This document shows, piece by piece, positions 31,731-45,639 of a stretch of DNA of 64,000 nucleotides. How positions within the stretch are numbered: the first letter of the stretch is position 1; the number at the start of each line of letters is the position of its first letter. The position numbers were made by a program, and so were the translations under genes. The notes under the pieces are model-generated. The model was given only the letters and a program-made list of their open reading frames with translations. It searched no databases and was not told the DNA's origin. Source of the DNA: Nageia nagi (lineage: Eukaryota > Pinophyta); contig JBITNC010000001.1 in NCBI GenBank assembly GCA_050084985.1, forward strand, positions 44,268,001 through 44,332,000, read 5' to 3'.

Positions 31731-34700
31731 AATTCAACCTCTTGATTATGTTCATTTACACCTCCCTCTTGGCTTGCAGATATTTATAGGATAGTTCAGT
31801 GTTTGCTCCCATCAAATTTGAATTGATACTGATCACTATTTGGCATGTGAGCTTTGATTCTATCAATTGTGCTTGATAGAACCCAATATGGAGGTTCATT
31901 TTATCTTTAAATGTTCAATTTATTACAATATTCACAAGCGGTATCACTACTTTGTTGGGATACCTATAGCTTGATCTTGACATTCTTTTAGTTCCTAGAC
32001 CATCATTGTTTGGATCTCTATCTCAAAGAGACTTTCCTTCTTAGGAAATGTCTATTTTTTTCCTCCCAACACCTAATAGGTGATCACTTAATTACCTCTT
32101 TCTTCCTAATGGCCTTAGGAGATGGAGCTCATAGGATGATTAAGGACTCACCTTAACCTACTTATGTACCAAATAGAGGTTGCATGCTAACCTTAGTTCT
32201 TTTGGATCATAACGAATCTTGACCTTATTTAGCTACAACAATGTGAATGCAAACACAGATCAGTCAAGGAGTGTGCATTCAGATAGATCATGAGAGACCT
32301 CCAATCTAACCATATTTGCTTATTATGTTTCTTTGTTTGACTCTTTAGAGATTAGCTCCTTTATTATTCTTAAACTTTTCACAGTTTGATTTAAATGAGG
32401 CCCACTAAGCCTACCATGCTACTTTAGACTTGTATGCCATTTAGTCACATTGATCATTTTTGGTCATCTATGGACATTAATATAATTTCTTTCTTTCTAC
32501 GTGATTAGGACATGGAGGAACATCAAACAAGGATGTTAGCTCCTCATGAAGATCAACAAAATCTAAAATGCATGATTCAATGAAAAGAGAAGAAACTCCA
32601 TCCAAAATATCATCGTTAAGTGTGATCTCCAAATTCATTAAAATTGTATCAGTATCCCTCAACAAAATATCTATAACTAGAGTGACAACCTCATCCTCAT
32701 CCAAAGAATCCTCATGTTCTTCATCACAAGATGATATATCCTCAAAGTGTGCATAAAGTATGAAAAAATATATATGAGGAAATGATAATAAATCCCAGTT
32801 AATAGGTGGAAAAATATCATATAAGATAATACAATAGTGTATCTAATAATAGTATATACATAACATAACCTAGGATACCAAAACTACCACTTAGATACAT
32901 TAAAGTTAGGCTTAAGGAGAAGACCAATAATATATGTTAAAATATCAATTGAGTACAAGCTTTTAATAAGTGTATCTTACCAAACATGATATAAATAATT
33001 ATCAGTGCATAAAGTAATGGGAAGAACAAAAAATCCCATAAAAGATATATCATAGTGTCCTGTAAAGACACCAATGTAGTTATCAAACTATGAAAATTTC
33101 ACCAATGGAAACCCCCATACAAACCAAAGTGTCTCACAAAATAAGAGTGAGAAGATTTCATGGAAAAAGTAACACCACAATTGTAAGGATAGTCTAACTC
33201 AAAGGGACTTCACAAACATAAATAAGTGGTATCCACCTATATGAACATAATAGATTGATAATAAGGTCCAAAATGTATGGAAAAATTACTAAATGAGGGT
33301 AAATGGAACTTTATAAATGTAGTTTATAGGATCAATTATGCATCAAAGAAACTTCCAAAAATATGCCCTTTCATTGTTTTACAAAGAAAGATCCCTTTAT
33401 AAAAAAAATCCTTCATAAATAGACATACAACCAAAATCATTGAAAATATCTTATGAGTCTACTCCACATTGGAAAAAATGACATGTAAAACAAAGTTCGT
33501 ATGCTCAAGATATTGAATTAATTTGATTGAGGGAAAATATTTAAATTTTGGCCCTCCAAACTATAGAAAATAATTAAATTAATAAAATTTAATTTAATTA
33601 AGTTTCCAAATTGTAGATCTTTTGAATGAGATTTTTAGTTAAAGACAAAGGCTAAGTATATCATGTAATTACCCATTTTGAAGCTATCGGAATGAAGAAT
33701 CCTTTGAAGTTGATAAAATAAAATTATGACCTTCGATGATCTGGTTATTGAATAAAATCGATGAGTCTCTTAGTAAGGGGAAAAAATAAAAATTTAAAGC
33801 CTCCTAATTATATAATGAAAAAAATTTATTTAATTTACAATAAATAAATAAATATTTTTTTCAAAAACTTTAGAAACCCATCAAATTTTTGAATTTTTTA
33901 AGGATTTTTGGAGAGTAATGGCGATGGAGTTGTAGAGGAGGTGATGATGGAAAAATAATATAGATAGTTAAATGAGACCATTTAGCTTTCATGACATGAT
34001 TTGTAGACCAAATTTTTCCTCTAAGGACTACAATGATCTCTACAACAAAAAATTAGAGGAAGGGGCACCACCAAAGTAAGGAACTAGAAAATTCTTTAAT
34101 GTGTTGTAGAAGATACATGATAAGAGGAGGCACCCAAATAGTAGAATTCCACTCAAATATTTCACTTTTCCCAAAAACTTCAAGTTTTCCAATGATGTAC
34201 TAAACTCATGATTAAGATACTATTGCATTCTCCACCAAAAAATAAGAAGATTAGGTTGCACAGTAGAAAGGATGTAGTCTCAAGGTTTGTAATTATTTAA
34301 GGTAAAAAAAACCCAACATACAAAATCTACAACTCCATGAGGATAAAGTGAAAATAGATCTCCCTATCATTCACTTTGATAGCAATCTAATATATGTAGG
34401 GAAAAAAGGGATAAGGTCAAAAGAATGAGACTTTAGAATGCATTGACCAAGGTGGGTTCACAAAGAAAGCACCTAGAAGATAACTAGGATGCAACTCTCC
34501 TCCAAATCAACATAAAATACAATGAACACCAAATAGACAAGAGAAACTAATAGCATAACAAAACTATGAGGAAAAAAACACATATGTATATCATGGAATG
34601 CATGCAATAACTAGAAAACTCATGACACTTGTTAGTAGGAAAGTTCATTAGTGATTCAAAAGACTTTGATGATATATAAAATGCATTTAATGAATTGACA

Positions 34701-36295
34701 AATTGGCAATTTGAAGGATTTAATGACATACTTAGCAACATGATAACATCTATACTTAGTGGTTTAGTGATCAAAACCATTTCCATTTGACTAACTAATC
34801 AAGAGTAATGGATTTATTATGAATCAAAACCAAGATAACTAATCAACACACCCCTTTAAAGAGACATAAGAAGATATAAATGGTGATTTAAGGAATTACG
34901 AAAAAATATCAATAATTGATATATTAATCAAGCACTCATTAGAAAGACTTCAATGAAATATGTTATTCAAATGCTCATCGGCATGTCATGGGCATATCGA
35001 TTGATGAATTGTACTCATTTAATATTTATTAATGAAAAGCCCCCTTTTATTCAAAATTTATGTATAAATTATTATTTCTATTCTTGTTTTATTTGTTGGT
35101 TCATTCTTTGTTTGTAGGTAAGAACACTTTCTAATCAAAATGGGTAAATCACTAAAATTTGATCAAGATGTTTAGTTGTCAAGACACCTACATATTGAAG
35201 GATTGAATCTCTTTGAAACAAATATCCATGATATTGAAAGGAAAGAGTGCCCAAAAATTTAATGTTGTGAAGAGAACCACCAACATGGTTGGAACAAAAA
35301 TGAATTATTCCTTTATCAAGGAGAAAAAATATATGAGAAGATAAATTTTTGAGAATTTATATGTGATATTGCTAAGAAATTATATAACAATGTATGACCT
35401 AGAGTAGTTGAAAATAAGTCCTCGAAAATCCATGGAGGCCTATTGAGTTGAGTCCACTACATTTTTTTGATATGGGGGGGTTAAGAGGGAGGCTGAGAAA
35501 GAGTTTCATAAGAGATACCTATATCTATCAAAAGAAAGTTGTTGATGATATTGACTCATGTATGCATTTTATGAATAACATGGTGACTTGGTGTATGTAC
35601 TTTGGACTACATCATGTGGAAAATGATAACATAGTATGTAAAATGGCATATAATGTTTGAAAGAGAAGGGATGTGAATTGTATGGAAAGAGGTGTCTCAT
35701 TATTTAACAAGCATACAAGTTTTTTGTAAGAGACATATAGAAATTGATTATGTTATGGTGGAAATAAAAGAGTAATATAAGTTTGTATTTAATGCAAGCT
35801 AAATATGCATTGAAATTTGTGGTTGCTCATTTGCACACAATTATATGGAACTAATACTTAGATCAAATTATTGGTAGGTGACTATTGAGATTATATACAA
35901 TGCTCATAATGTTTGACAAATAGTAGTGTAGAGATATCATCTCAAGAGATACGGATATATGCAAAGTGTATATACATAATATGCAAATCTAAAGGAGGCA
36001 TATACAAGAGATGCAAAAAATGATGATTGAATGAAGTAAGAATATCTTTATTTATCAAGAAAAGTAAATGATCATCATTAGTTATCAAATTATCAAAAAG
36101 GAAAAATGAAGAAGAAAAATCAAAAGGAAGTTGCTAAAATATGTAAAAAATGTCAAATCTAAAAGGAGGAATTAGAAGTTATTAAAGAAAATGAAGTTAA
36201 TAATTACTACGGATAGTTTCAGTAAGAGGCATCTAAAGAAGATAGGTGGAGAAGTAACAATTTTGTTGGAAGGAATAAAGAGAGAGAAAAATATT
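31731..36295. other. Decayed sequence, possibly including the LINE tail
   Basis: The first bases are the AATTC target duplication, so the sequence from 31736 is the right flank of the LINE split by C, but its coding similarity is too weak to follow. From about 32000 to 36295 there are only short open frames, AT-rich filler and no paired repeats that I can see. A decayed ORF seems to start near 35142 (MGKSLKFDQDV) but breaks at once. Confidence 0.3.
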
Positions 36296-36301
36296 CAGAC
36301 C

Positions 36302-36654
36302 AGTAGATCCCTTTGAATTATTGGGACACATTCACACTAGGATTAGATTGTAACCAATTGGGTTATATGTTAGAGAAGAAGATAATCAATTGTTCTACAT
36401 GTTAGAATAGGTTAGAGTAGGAGTAGTAGGTATAACAGACATGGAAAAGAGAGAACTTGAGTTGAGATATTTGTAATTTATTGCTAATGGGTATGTTGTT
36501 ATTGCATCATATGGTGAAGGAGGTCATGTTGACCTTGAAGATAATTAAGAAGAGAAAACCCCTCCTATTCTAATATCATTTACCAAAATAAATAGAGATG
36601 CCCTTATTGACATGATGTTGATTTATCTAAAGAAAGTCTTGAGTATGATACTTA
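36302..36654 (+). pseudogene. Decayed ORF of unknown family, split by element E
   Basis: One frame runs through the region with a protein-like composition: VDPFELLGHIHTRIRL, IGLYVREEDNQLFYMLE, VRVGVVGITDMEKRELELRY, FIANGYVVIASYGEGGHVDL and INRDALIDMMLIYLKKVLSM. It is broken by only four stops (TAA, TAG, TAA, TAA), each of which a single C-to-T change in CAA or CAG would create. I do not recognise the family. Element E begins at 36655. Beyond E (42464 on) no clear continuation is seen. It may be part of an older retroelement or a host gene remnant. Confidence 0.4.
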
Positions 36655-37175
36655 TGATAGGATCTTGAAGATATATGAAATATCAAGATAATGTGTAACT
36701 AACATAATAAGATGAATGTAATTAAGCATATAACAAAGACTCATCCATACATTGAGACATGAGCACCAAAGAATTTAAGTGGTAAAACTATGGAAGGAAA
36801 TATCCCATAGAAACATCCACTAAGAATCATATTCTATTACTTCTCAATGACAAGAGCTCTATTACAAATAGAAGCATAAGAATGATTTATACAAGTATAT
36901 AAAATACAAAGGGAATCCTTCTATTTATAGGATAAAATTCTCCTTTAGCTCATCCATTTACCCAAGGAGTAAGTTCATGAGTTTTTTCACTCTTTTATCC
37001 AAGAGGTATGCTCATGAACTTGAGTGTAGGATAAATTTTCATTATTTAATTCACTTAATACTTAAAAGGTATACTTTTAAGTATTAAGTGGATTTACATA
37101 AATAAGAGAGGTGTTGTTCTTTAGATACCATATAAAGAATAATTTGTAAATAATAATATATTATTTATTTTAACA
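36655..37175 (-). repeat. 3' LTR of element E
   Basis: 521 bp, TGATAGGATC to TTTTAACA on the plus strand, pairing with 41928-42463. The TATA-like CTATTTATAG is inside. Confidence 0.75.
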
Positions 37176-40100
37176 CTCTCCCTTAATGCTTGATATTTGG
37201 GCAAGTAAGAAGAAAATACCATAAGAGAGTGTAAGAGAGTACAAAAGAGTTCTCCTCCATAAAAAATACAACTAGACATGAGAATTAGAGATTTTAGAAC
37301 CTTGAAAAGTAATAGAATTTAGATGCTTCCACAACCTAAATAAGGATCAACTACTTAACCATTTGAATAAATGGTTTACAATACAATAACCATCAATCAT
37401 AAATGGTTTCAATGTATAATTAGTAGTCAGTCAACAACATGTTGACATGATGAGCCTTCATGAACTTGCATACCTAAAGTAACTTACAATCTCTAAAAGG
37501 AACCTGCAAGTTACAAGCAACATGATCAGTAAGATGCATCATAATGCACATTATAAACCATGATATATAACAAAGTCATACTTGCACATCACCAACTCAT
37601 GATATCTAACAATATCACATGTGCATAATAATATCCATGAGAAAATACTCATATTTCTATTGAATAATGTAACATGAATCATGAAATCGAAGAAGTTGTC
37701 ATCACACCAAACACTCTCCCCCTTAATGCCAACTTCACTTATAAGGAGAAGACCAAAACATGCTACTTAAAACATTTCACAAAGTGAAAAATAAATTCAT
37801 ATGTTAAGATACATCATACTCATGTTACCTTAACCAAGCTAAAAATTATCAAATGCCAACTTGACTATACCATCAATTCAAGATTTATAAGGCATAAGCC
37901 AAATAATAGCAACTTGACTATACCACCAAGTCAAGATTTACAATTCAAGCCATATAATGCCAACAAATCCATCAACCTCAAATAGTTGCAATGGTCATCT
38001 ATATACAAACATGTTGAATTGGATATGAAAAATATCCATCAACAATATTATTGCCTAGATGAAGAAGATAGCCATGAATAATATTATTTTATAAACAAAA
38101 AAATCCATCAACAAACATGTTAACATGAGTATCCATCATGAAACTTCACAACATGGAAGTAACAAGGTGGCATAAATCCACCAACATGGAAGTAAACAAA
38201 TGTGGCATTTTAATATAATCTTCCAATGTGGCATCAAGTGGTGCATTATAAGTCATCATAAAGATTCCAAGCCAACACTTATAATCACTTGTTGTATGAT
38301 CAATACAACAAACCTCTTAAGGATAAAGTATTCAATACAATAATTCATACTTCAATACTTCTTAAGGAAAATTTCAACAACCCGAGTGACTATTATTTAT
38401 GTAAAAATATCGACAAAACTTTATTTTCATGGACAATAACTACAAAGTTACATCTGAAATTTCCTCCTTGATCAGTAATGCTTGGATTTAAAATATGATT
38501 TGTTATGAAGTTAGTAATTCTCCCCCTTAAGAGAAACTTTATTAACAATTATGGCATATTACTAAGCTCCTACAAATTTAGCTTAGTTAAGTGCATGAAA
38601 AAAAGGTACAACAATGGTGACATAATATCAACCTATGCATAACAAATGCTATTAAGTTTTACAAACAACATGCTCTATAATTGTTGACTAGATTAACAAG
38701 CCATATAAAAAATGCCAAATCAAAAATTATAAGTAATAAGCCATAAGAAAAGTGGTATCAATCCTTGAGTAAGGATATAATATTCATGTATCAAAGTCGC
38801 AACAATAATTGAATCAAGATTATTACCTTCCCTTGGCATTAATGAATACATCTCCCTCTCATGAGGGATTACACTCAATCCATTTTAAAATTGGAAGTAA
38901 ATGTGGCAATTTAATCTAATTACACAAGAATCAAATAAGCATTAAATTTCTTAACTATGGAAGTAGTTAACCAGGCATAGTATCAACCCATGGCATAAAC
39001 ATCATAATAAAGCATAAATCCATCAATGATGGCATATTAATTTCCAAATAATAATTTTAGAAAAAAATAATCATATCCATTTACGTCAATTACACATAAT
39101 ATGATTTAAAAAGGTTTATTTCCAATTAAATTAACAACATAATATATTTATTCAAAGTTATATAAAAAATTGCCAACAATATAATGACATATATGCTCTA
39201 TCTTCATTTATCAATAGTTGCCACCTTTTTTAAAAAATAGTATGTAATGGTTGATTTTTTTTAAATATTTTTATCTTAGATTTCATGATTATAAAAAAAA
39301 ACTATTCAACTTGTGTATTACCAAATTCCTTTCAAATGACTTGTGCATAATTTTGTATAATATCCTCACCCATAATTATTTACAATATTCCATAATCATT
39401 TAACTAGGAGAGGAATGCCACCTCTATGGTGTCGGCTTGAGCCCAACCAGAATCCACCATGAGCTCCTCTCTTTTGAATCAAAATAGACACCATGGATTC
39501 TGACATTTTTACAATCATACAATCTCATCACTTACCCATAAAAATGATATGAAATCATAGATGTTATGGAGAGAGAGGTGGTTGGAGCACACAATTTTAT
39601 ATTCCTACAATCTCATCACTTACTCATCAAAATGATATGAATATCACTCTCACATGATGTTGAGAAGAGAGCTAGTTGTAGCATACGCTCCTTGAACATG
39701 TCATTAACTCCTACAAACCTGCATGCCAAAAATACCCTTCCAAATGGAAAGATCCTTCATTCACTCATCAAACACATTGGATTTGATTTGTATGAGGCCA
39801 AGCTCCTTAATTCACTCATCAATCATATTTTATTTGCATTGTAAACATTTGCAGAAGGCCAAAGAAGGAGGATAAGATCGTTCATTTATCAAATTTCTTA
39901 CACAGTATTTTAAAAGATATACTTATCCATGATAATATGTAATGATCACAAGATTTGAGTGAGGTTGAGACAATACTAAACATACACTATGTTGGGAAAT
40001 AGGAAAAATCTAATTTATAGGATTAAATATAGAGAATCACAAAAAAGATAATAGATACAAGATATACTGTGGTAAGGTTTGGAGAGCCTACATCCACTTG

Positions 40101-41455
40101 AAGTAATTAATTTGGTATTATTTCAACCATTAAATGAATTACAACCCATAGTAAAATGTTGCATAATTCTCTTCAATACAATGCCTCCAATGTTCACATG
40201 AACATCCATACACCACAACCATGTCTCAGCCTTCATTGTTCTCAACCGAACATTCAATGTTTAGACACACAATATTGAAAATTCCAATCTCCCTTTACAA
40301 TACTAGTAAAGATAATTCTCTCTTAGAGAATAATATATTTATAGAAGTTAATCTAAAAATCCTTTTCACATGCTTTCCTTTTGATCTATTTTTAGTTACA
40401 CTAAGTGCCTCACTAAAGGAGGAGTTACAAACTTAAAAATAAACCAAATTACATGAAACTCTAGCTAAATAACAAATTCTCAATCATCCCACCAAATTAG
40501 GATCTGCAATCCTAACACATTGCACACCTCCTCCTTTAGTAAAAGAAATTCTCTTCACATGATAATTTTTAATCAAAACAAATATAGAAATAAATGTCCA
40601 TAGGATCATCTCCACCTCCTTTGCTTATGAAGGTGAAGTCCTTTGTTGCACATATTTTTATGGTCATACAAACTCATTGCTTATCCACCAATTACTCTCA
40701 CACAACTCTATGAATACAAGTGGTAGAAGTAGTGCATATTATGACTCTTGTAGACCTATATCAACAACAATGTCATTCCATATGAAAAGGTCCTTCATTG
40801 ACTCATCAATCACATCAGACTTAAATTTGGCCCATCCAAGCATAAAGTTTTGTAAGATAGACTTATCCACATGTGATTCAACTATATAAGATAGGCAAAC
40901 ACCTACAAAGTTTTCAACAGTATAAAGGAGTATGCAATGAAAACTATACAACACCAAGTTTTCCTCCATGAATCGATTCCATTTTTCAAACATGGAGAAC
41001 ATTCTTATGGAGATTATTAGTTTCATACTACACCAAGAGATTCATTGGTGATGTAAAAGCTAAAGGGTCTTGCTCAATGACATGGTGTAGACTTTTAGGT
41101 AGAAATAAAATCATGTTTTGTTTCATTTGCACATCATTTATCTCTAAGATAGTTGCAAGAGATGCAATGTAAGGCCTCTCACTGAAGGGTGAAGAGAGTT
41201 GTGCTTTCCTAAAGTGAAGGGGACTAGAAAGATCGTAGGATACACATACAATGTGTATTCTAAAAAGGCTCTAGAAACTTTGATTAGATGCAAATGTCAA
41301 GAATTCTCCCATCTCATGCCATCAATGGAGCTCTAGTAGAAAGTGAGGATACCAATGAATGATTTTTAAATGTTGTTAAGTGCAAGATTTAAAGTGTCTT
41401 GCATAATAACATGGTGCATGCTTTGAGGTAGAAATAAAACCATATTTCATTTCAG

Positions 41456-41501
<46 letters not shown>

Positions 41502-41927
41502 TATACTACTATTAAGTATTTGTAAAAGAATTAATATTTGGAAGAAAGAGTAAACACTATAAAAATAATAAAAATTAGAGAAGAGCTTACAAGTAACCCG
41601 ATACTTGGTATGAAGATAGTAGAGAAATTCTTACAAATCCTCATACCTACAATAGTTTGTGGGTATTTTGCAAAGCTTCCTCAAGAGAACATGTTCAGCC
41701 ATGAAGAGACAAGAAATCAACCATGTAAATAAATTTACATTCTTCTTTCATAATACCTACATGGTTGTATGAGAGGATACAACAACCATGAAGCCAAAAG
41801 AATGGACTCATTGGGAGGGATTAAGAAACCACATTGAGTGGTGGCTCTCAAGGCCTTCAAAATATGCAAAGAAAATCACAAACATATTACCATAAAGCTA
41901 TAAAAGAGCTTCCAATATTTGATACCA
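37176..41927 (-). other. Non-coding interior of element E
   Basis: 37176-38300 parallels the 3' UTR of A-D. Near 37710 and 38516 are CTCCCCCTTAA motifs like the one spanning the pol stop of C, with a CTAAGCT...GCTTAG echo at about 38563-38585. From there to 41927 the sequence is AT-rich without coding similarity. Confidence 0.45.
41459..41497. repeat. (TA)n microsatellite
   Basis: An uninterrupted TA dinucleotide run of about 38 bp within element E. Confidence 0.95.
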
Positions 41928-42463
41928 TGATAGTATCTTGAAGCTATACAAAATATCAAGATGATATGTAACTAGCATAATAAGATGAATGTAATTAAGC
42001 ATATACCAAAGACTCATCTACACATTAAGATATGAAAACTAATGAATTTTAAGTGGTAAAACTATGGGATGAAATATCCCATAGAAACATCCACTAAGAA
42101 CCATATTCTATTACTTCTTAATGACAAGAGCTCTTCTACAAACTCTCTTACAACTAGAAGCATAAGAATGATTTTTATAAGTATATAAAATACACATGGG
42201 AATCCCTCTATTTATAAGAGAAAATCCCCCTTGATATCACCCATTTACCCAAGGGGTAAGTTCATGATTTTTTCCACTCTTTTATCCAAGGGGTAAATTC
42301 TCATGAACTTAAGTGTAGGACAAGTTTTCAATATTTAATTCACTTAATACTTAAAATGCATATTTTGAAGTATTAAGTGGATTATATAAATAAGAGAGGT
42401 ATTATTATTTAGATAGCATATAAAGAATATTTTTTACATAATAATGCATTATTTGTTCTAACA
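41928..42463 (-). repeat. 5' LTR of element E
   Basis: 536 bp, TGATAGTATC to TTCTAACA on the plus strand. It has clearly diverged from the 3' LTR by substitutions and indels, so the element is older than C. Confidence 0.75.
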
Positions 42464-43860
42464 ACTTCATACTAAGTTGGGGAGAATTATCCAAAAAGAA
42501 AGGAAGTTATGAAATATTGCAATGTTTGAATTGGACGATATGAAGAGAAGAACAGATGGAGGAAATTTTTAAAGTAGGGTAGAGTCTAAGAAAAATATGG
42601 ACATTGAGCCATGAGAGTGAGAAGTAGTTTGAGTATTTCCAAGAGATTTACGAAATGGAAATATGTGGATCATCCAAAATAGGATAATAAAAAATGATGT
42701 GTGAGAGACACTATGAGATTCATGGTGATAATAAACATATGGCTTATGAGATGAGCTATGAAATTTGTGGTGATTTAAGTTCTATGGAATGACTAGGGGG
42801 TCATATAGAATTGCAAGAGATTGATGGAAGAAAGATCTATGAGAAAAGGACAAGAAAGAAAGTAGAGTAGGAGAGTAGAGAAGAGTAGATTAGGAGAAAA
42901 GGATGATCCATAAATTTATTTTGAAATAGAAACATCCTTCCACCATTGCAATTTTATCAACGTACATAAATATGCCTTAGTTACATAATACTTATGATTT
43001 ATCCAAATGACATCTCAAGGATGAGACTTCCTCTTAAGTTTGGGGAGGATGTTAGTAGAAATGTTCATTGGATCCAAACCTTATAACCTAGATCCATAGG
43101 AATTATAGTGTCAGTATTACTAGTAGCATCAACTTTAGGTTGTATATTTCATTTTATACTAAAATCACAAGTTTACAATCCATTGCCTAGCAAGTTACTA
43201 TCTAGAAGTATCTTGATTCGTTAGGTAAGGTAAGATGTATATTTCTTCAATCTCTTGTCTCATAAGTTATAAATCTGATACGGTAACTTTGTTCACTCAT
43301 TTGATTATTTATCATTCTAAGTTACTATCATATTTTATACATTTTTTCTATTAAGCATTGTAGGCAATAAGCTCCATAGTAGTGCTCTTAACTAAGTAGA
43401 TGCATTATATCTCTATTACACCTTATTCATAATTAGGGTTGCATTTTATCATCTATAGTTTCACATTAAAAATCTTCATAAATATAGTATGCAATTTTGA
43501 TTATAATAATTTATCTAAAGAAAGAAAAAGTTGGAAATATAGTACAATTATTAATCATATTTAAGATCAGACTCTTACAACAAGCAACAAACAATATTTT
43601 ATTCTAACAAAATAGATTTGAAATATTATATTAATTTCCATGGGTGATCCAAAAAATGGTTAATATGATTGTAGAAAAATACATATAAGAAGAGCAAGGG
43701 ATCATCTAAAGGGATTTCAATGTGTAATAGTGAGAATTCGATAAATAAAAAGTTAAATTTAACAAGTGTAATTAAAGTAACAAGTCTACATATGAAGAGC
43801 CAAGGGGATCCTCTAACATTTGGCATCAAAAAGAAGCTCATGATGTTGAAGCCAAAGGAA
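42464..43860 (+). other. Anonymous DNA with a possible 3' LTR start at 43050
   Basis: Purine-rich AAGTTTGGGGAGGA (43038-43049) precedes TGTTAGTAG, the pattern of a polypurine tract and LTR start at the 3' end of a plus-strand LTR retrotransposon. No partner LTR was found, and the upstream frames are too decayed to classify. Confidence 0.25.
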
Positions 43861-43869
43861 GTAACCCTA

Positions 43870-44225
43870 ATTATTTTAGTACTAATGTATCGATGAGTAG
43901 CCCTTCCAAAGTCTTCAAGGATTGTATTGTGATTCTAATTTGTAGCTTCCTATGGTTGAAAAAATCATTGATAAGTATAGAATTTGTTGTGATGTAGAAT
44001 TTATCAATGATCACTTTTTGTCTAAGGCAAATGGCTTCTTTGATATAAAGTGCAATACATTTTTTATCTTCATAAATCATCCATAATTTTGAATTATGGG
44101 CATCTCTTAATAAGCAATAAAATCTATCTCAAATTTCATACTAGATGGGACAAATGAATATAAAATGCTCTTCAATCTTTGGTTCCATGTTGCATAGTTT
44201 GCATAGAGGCTAGTTTATAGGAATA
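43870..44225 (-). pseudogene. LINE ORF2 C-terminal zinc-finger remnant
   Basis: On the minus strand the frame reads PLCKLCNMEPKIEEHFIFIC, then YEI and, after a stop, LYIKEAICLRQKV. The C-X2-C...H...C arrangement with 'EEHFIFIC' matches the C-terminal zinc finger of plant LINE reverse transcriptases (CRLC...EDE.HF.F.CP.Y..IR). Two stops interrupt it, and no upstream RT domain is seen. Confidence 0.55.
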
Positions 44226-44512
44226 TGTTGGTTTATCTCGATATAGAGTTGTTCCACGAAAATCCTTAATTGACTAAGAGGGAATGAAATACTATGTGAT
44301 AAGTATAGTTTCATGTAGTTAAGTATGATAAGAATACCATTTTCTAATTTAATTTAAATTTAAAAATAATGAAAAAGATTTTATGAAAGTGATTTTCCTA
44401 ATTTTATTAATGGTTTCCTCAAGTAATTTGAATAGATTTACTTCTTGATACTTTTTTGATATCTCTAATAGATGAAGAGGGTGGATCTATAAGACTATGC
44501 TAAAGTGAAGTG

Positions 44513-45624
44513 TAGAAATAAATAATCTCAAATAATGGTTGTAATCACACAACACAATATTTACCTTGGGAAGCCCTTTAAGGACAACTCCCAATAAAAT
44601 AAGGAGCATCAACTCCTTCAATATTTTATTCACAAACAACATACAAGCTTCCATTGCATTGTACCCAACACCATGATTATTAGTGGTGATGCAATATAAT
44701 GCAATATTTATAGGATAATTACATCCTCAAGATTACATAGTGGTTGTATAAAACCATAGGCTAAAACCATATACATTTACTCAATGTTACACAATGCATC
44801 ACAAATATCTACTTTGTTGAATCTTGAGAGAACTCTTCCATTAGGTGGGTATCATGTTGTGTGCAGTCGAGTCCATATCATCATTCACTAGAAATTGTGA
44901 TGAATACAAACTCATTGTTATCAGGTTGATATTTGATATCTATATCATTATACTGATATCACATCTTGTGCTATTGTGTTAGCAACTATAACCTTAAATC
45001 TATTCAAATCCTTCTTCCATGCTACCAATAAACTTGATGATTCCTTACAATCAAGTCAACATATCCTCTACCTATCAATAGGCTAATAGAACCAATACAT
45101 GTAGTCATATTAATAGTAATTTACTATGGTATTGAACTATCTACATTGATTTTGTAGTTGACTCAATAATAGAATCCCTACTATTGAGTTAATACCAATA
45201 TGTATGTAATCAAGAAAGCAACAAAATCCATATTATTAGGCTAATACCATTATCCATAGTTAGGTTGGTTGCATAATATTTTCCATTAGGTTAGCTCTAT
45301 GTCACCCTGCCATTGGGCCAACACTAAGTCACCCTACTATCGAGATAACATCAAGCCACTTACCACTTGGCTGACACCATCATATATATAGTCGAGCTAG
45401 GTGCATAGTCTCCACCATCAAGTTATGTATAGATTACCTTAATTACCATCAAGTCAGTATTAGGTTTCCCTACCATCTAACTAACACTAATTCATCCTAC
45501 CACTGGGTTAGCATTAGGTCATCCTACTAATGGTTTGTCAACATGTGCACCCTATTTTTGAACTAACTATAATACCCCTACTATCAATATGAATACACTT
45601 GCAACTTTTGATACATACTAAACA
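44513..45624 (-). repeat. Possible 3' LTR of Copia fragment F, with a degenerate tandem array
   Basis: On the minus strand a purine tract AAGTGGGAGAG (about 45625-45635) is followed by TGTTTAGTATG, fitting the start of a 3' LTR directly downstream of the RNase H remnant. The lower boundary near 44513 is a guess. Between about 45150 and 45560 a degenerate ~30-bp unit recurs (variants of CACCCTACCATTGGGCTAAC). Confidence 0.35.
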
Positions 45625-45639
45625 CTCTCCCACTTGTTA

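Larger units (their letters stand above)
36655..42463 (-). mobile_element. Copia-related non-autonomous LTR element E
   Basis: Two related LTRs (36655-37175 and 41928-42463) flank a 4.75-kb interior. The flanking 5-mers ACTTA and ACTTC match at four of five positions. On the minus strand the primer site reads TGGTATCAAA and the polypurine tract TTAAGGGAGAG. The LTRs share the TATA-proximal and TCATGAACTT-like segments with D, and the interior near 37200-38600 resembles the 3' UTR and the very end of pol of the A-D family. I find no gag, protease, integrase or RT. It therefore probably moved with enzymes from relatives such as C. Confidence 0.7.

Noticed and set aside
32477-32704. 75-aa acidic minus-strand ORF
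   Set aside because: No family recognised, no codon or conservation support, and an opposite-strand frame of similar length covers it.
39420-39470. GGCTTGAGCCCAACC phrase shared with the leader of A near 9355
   Set aside because: The match is short (about 14 bases) and in opposite orientation relative to the elements. Chance or a low-complexity echo cannot be excluded.
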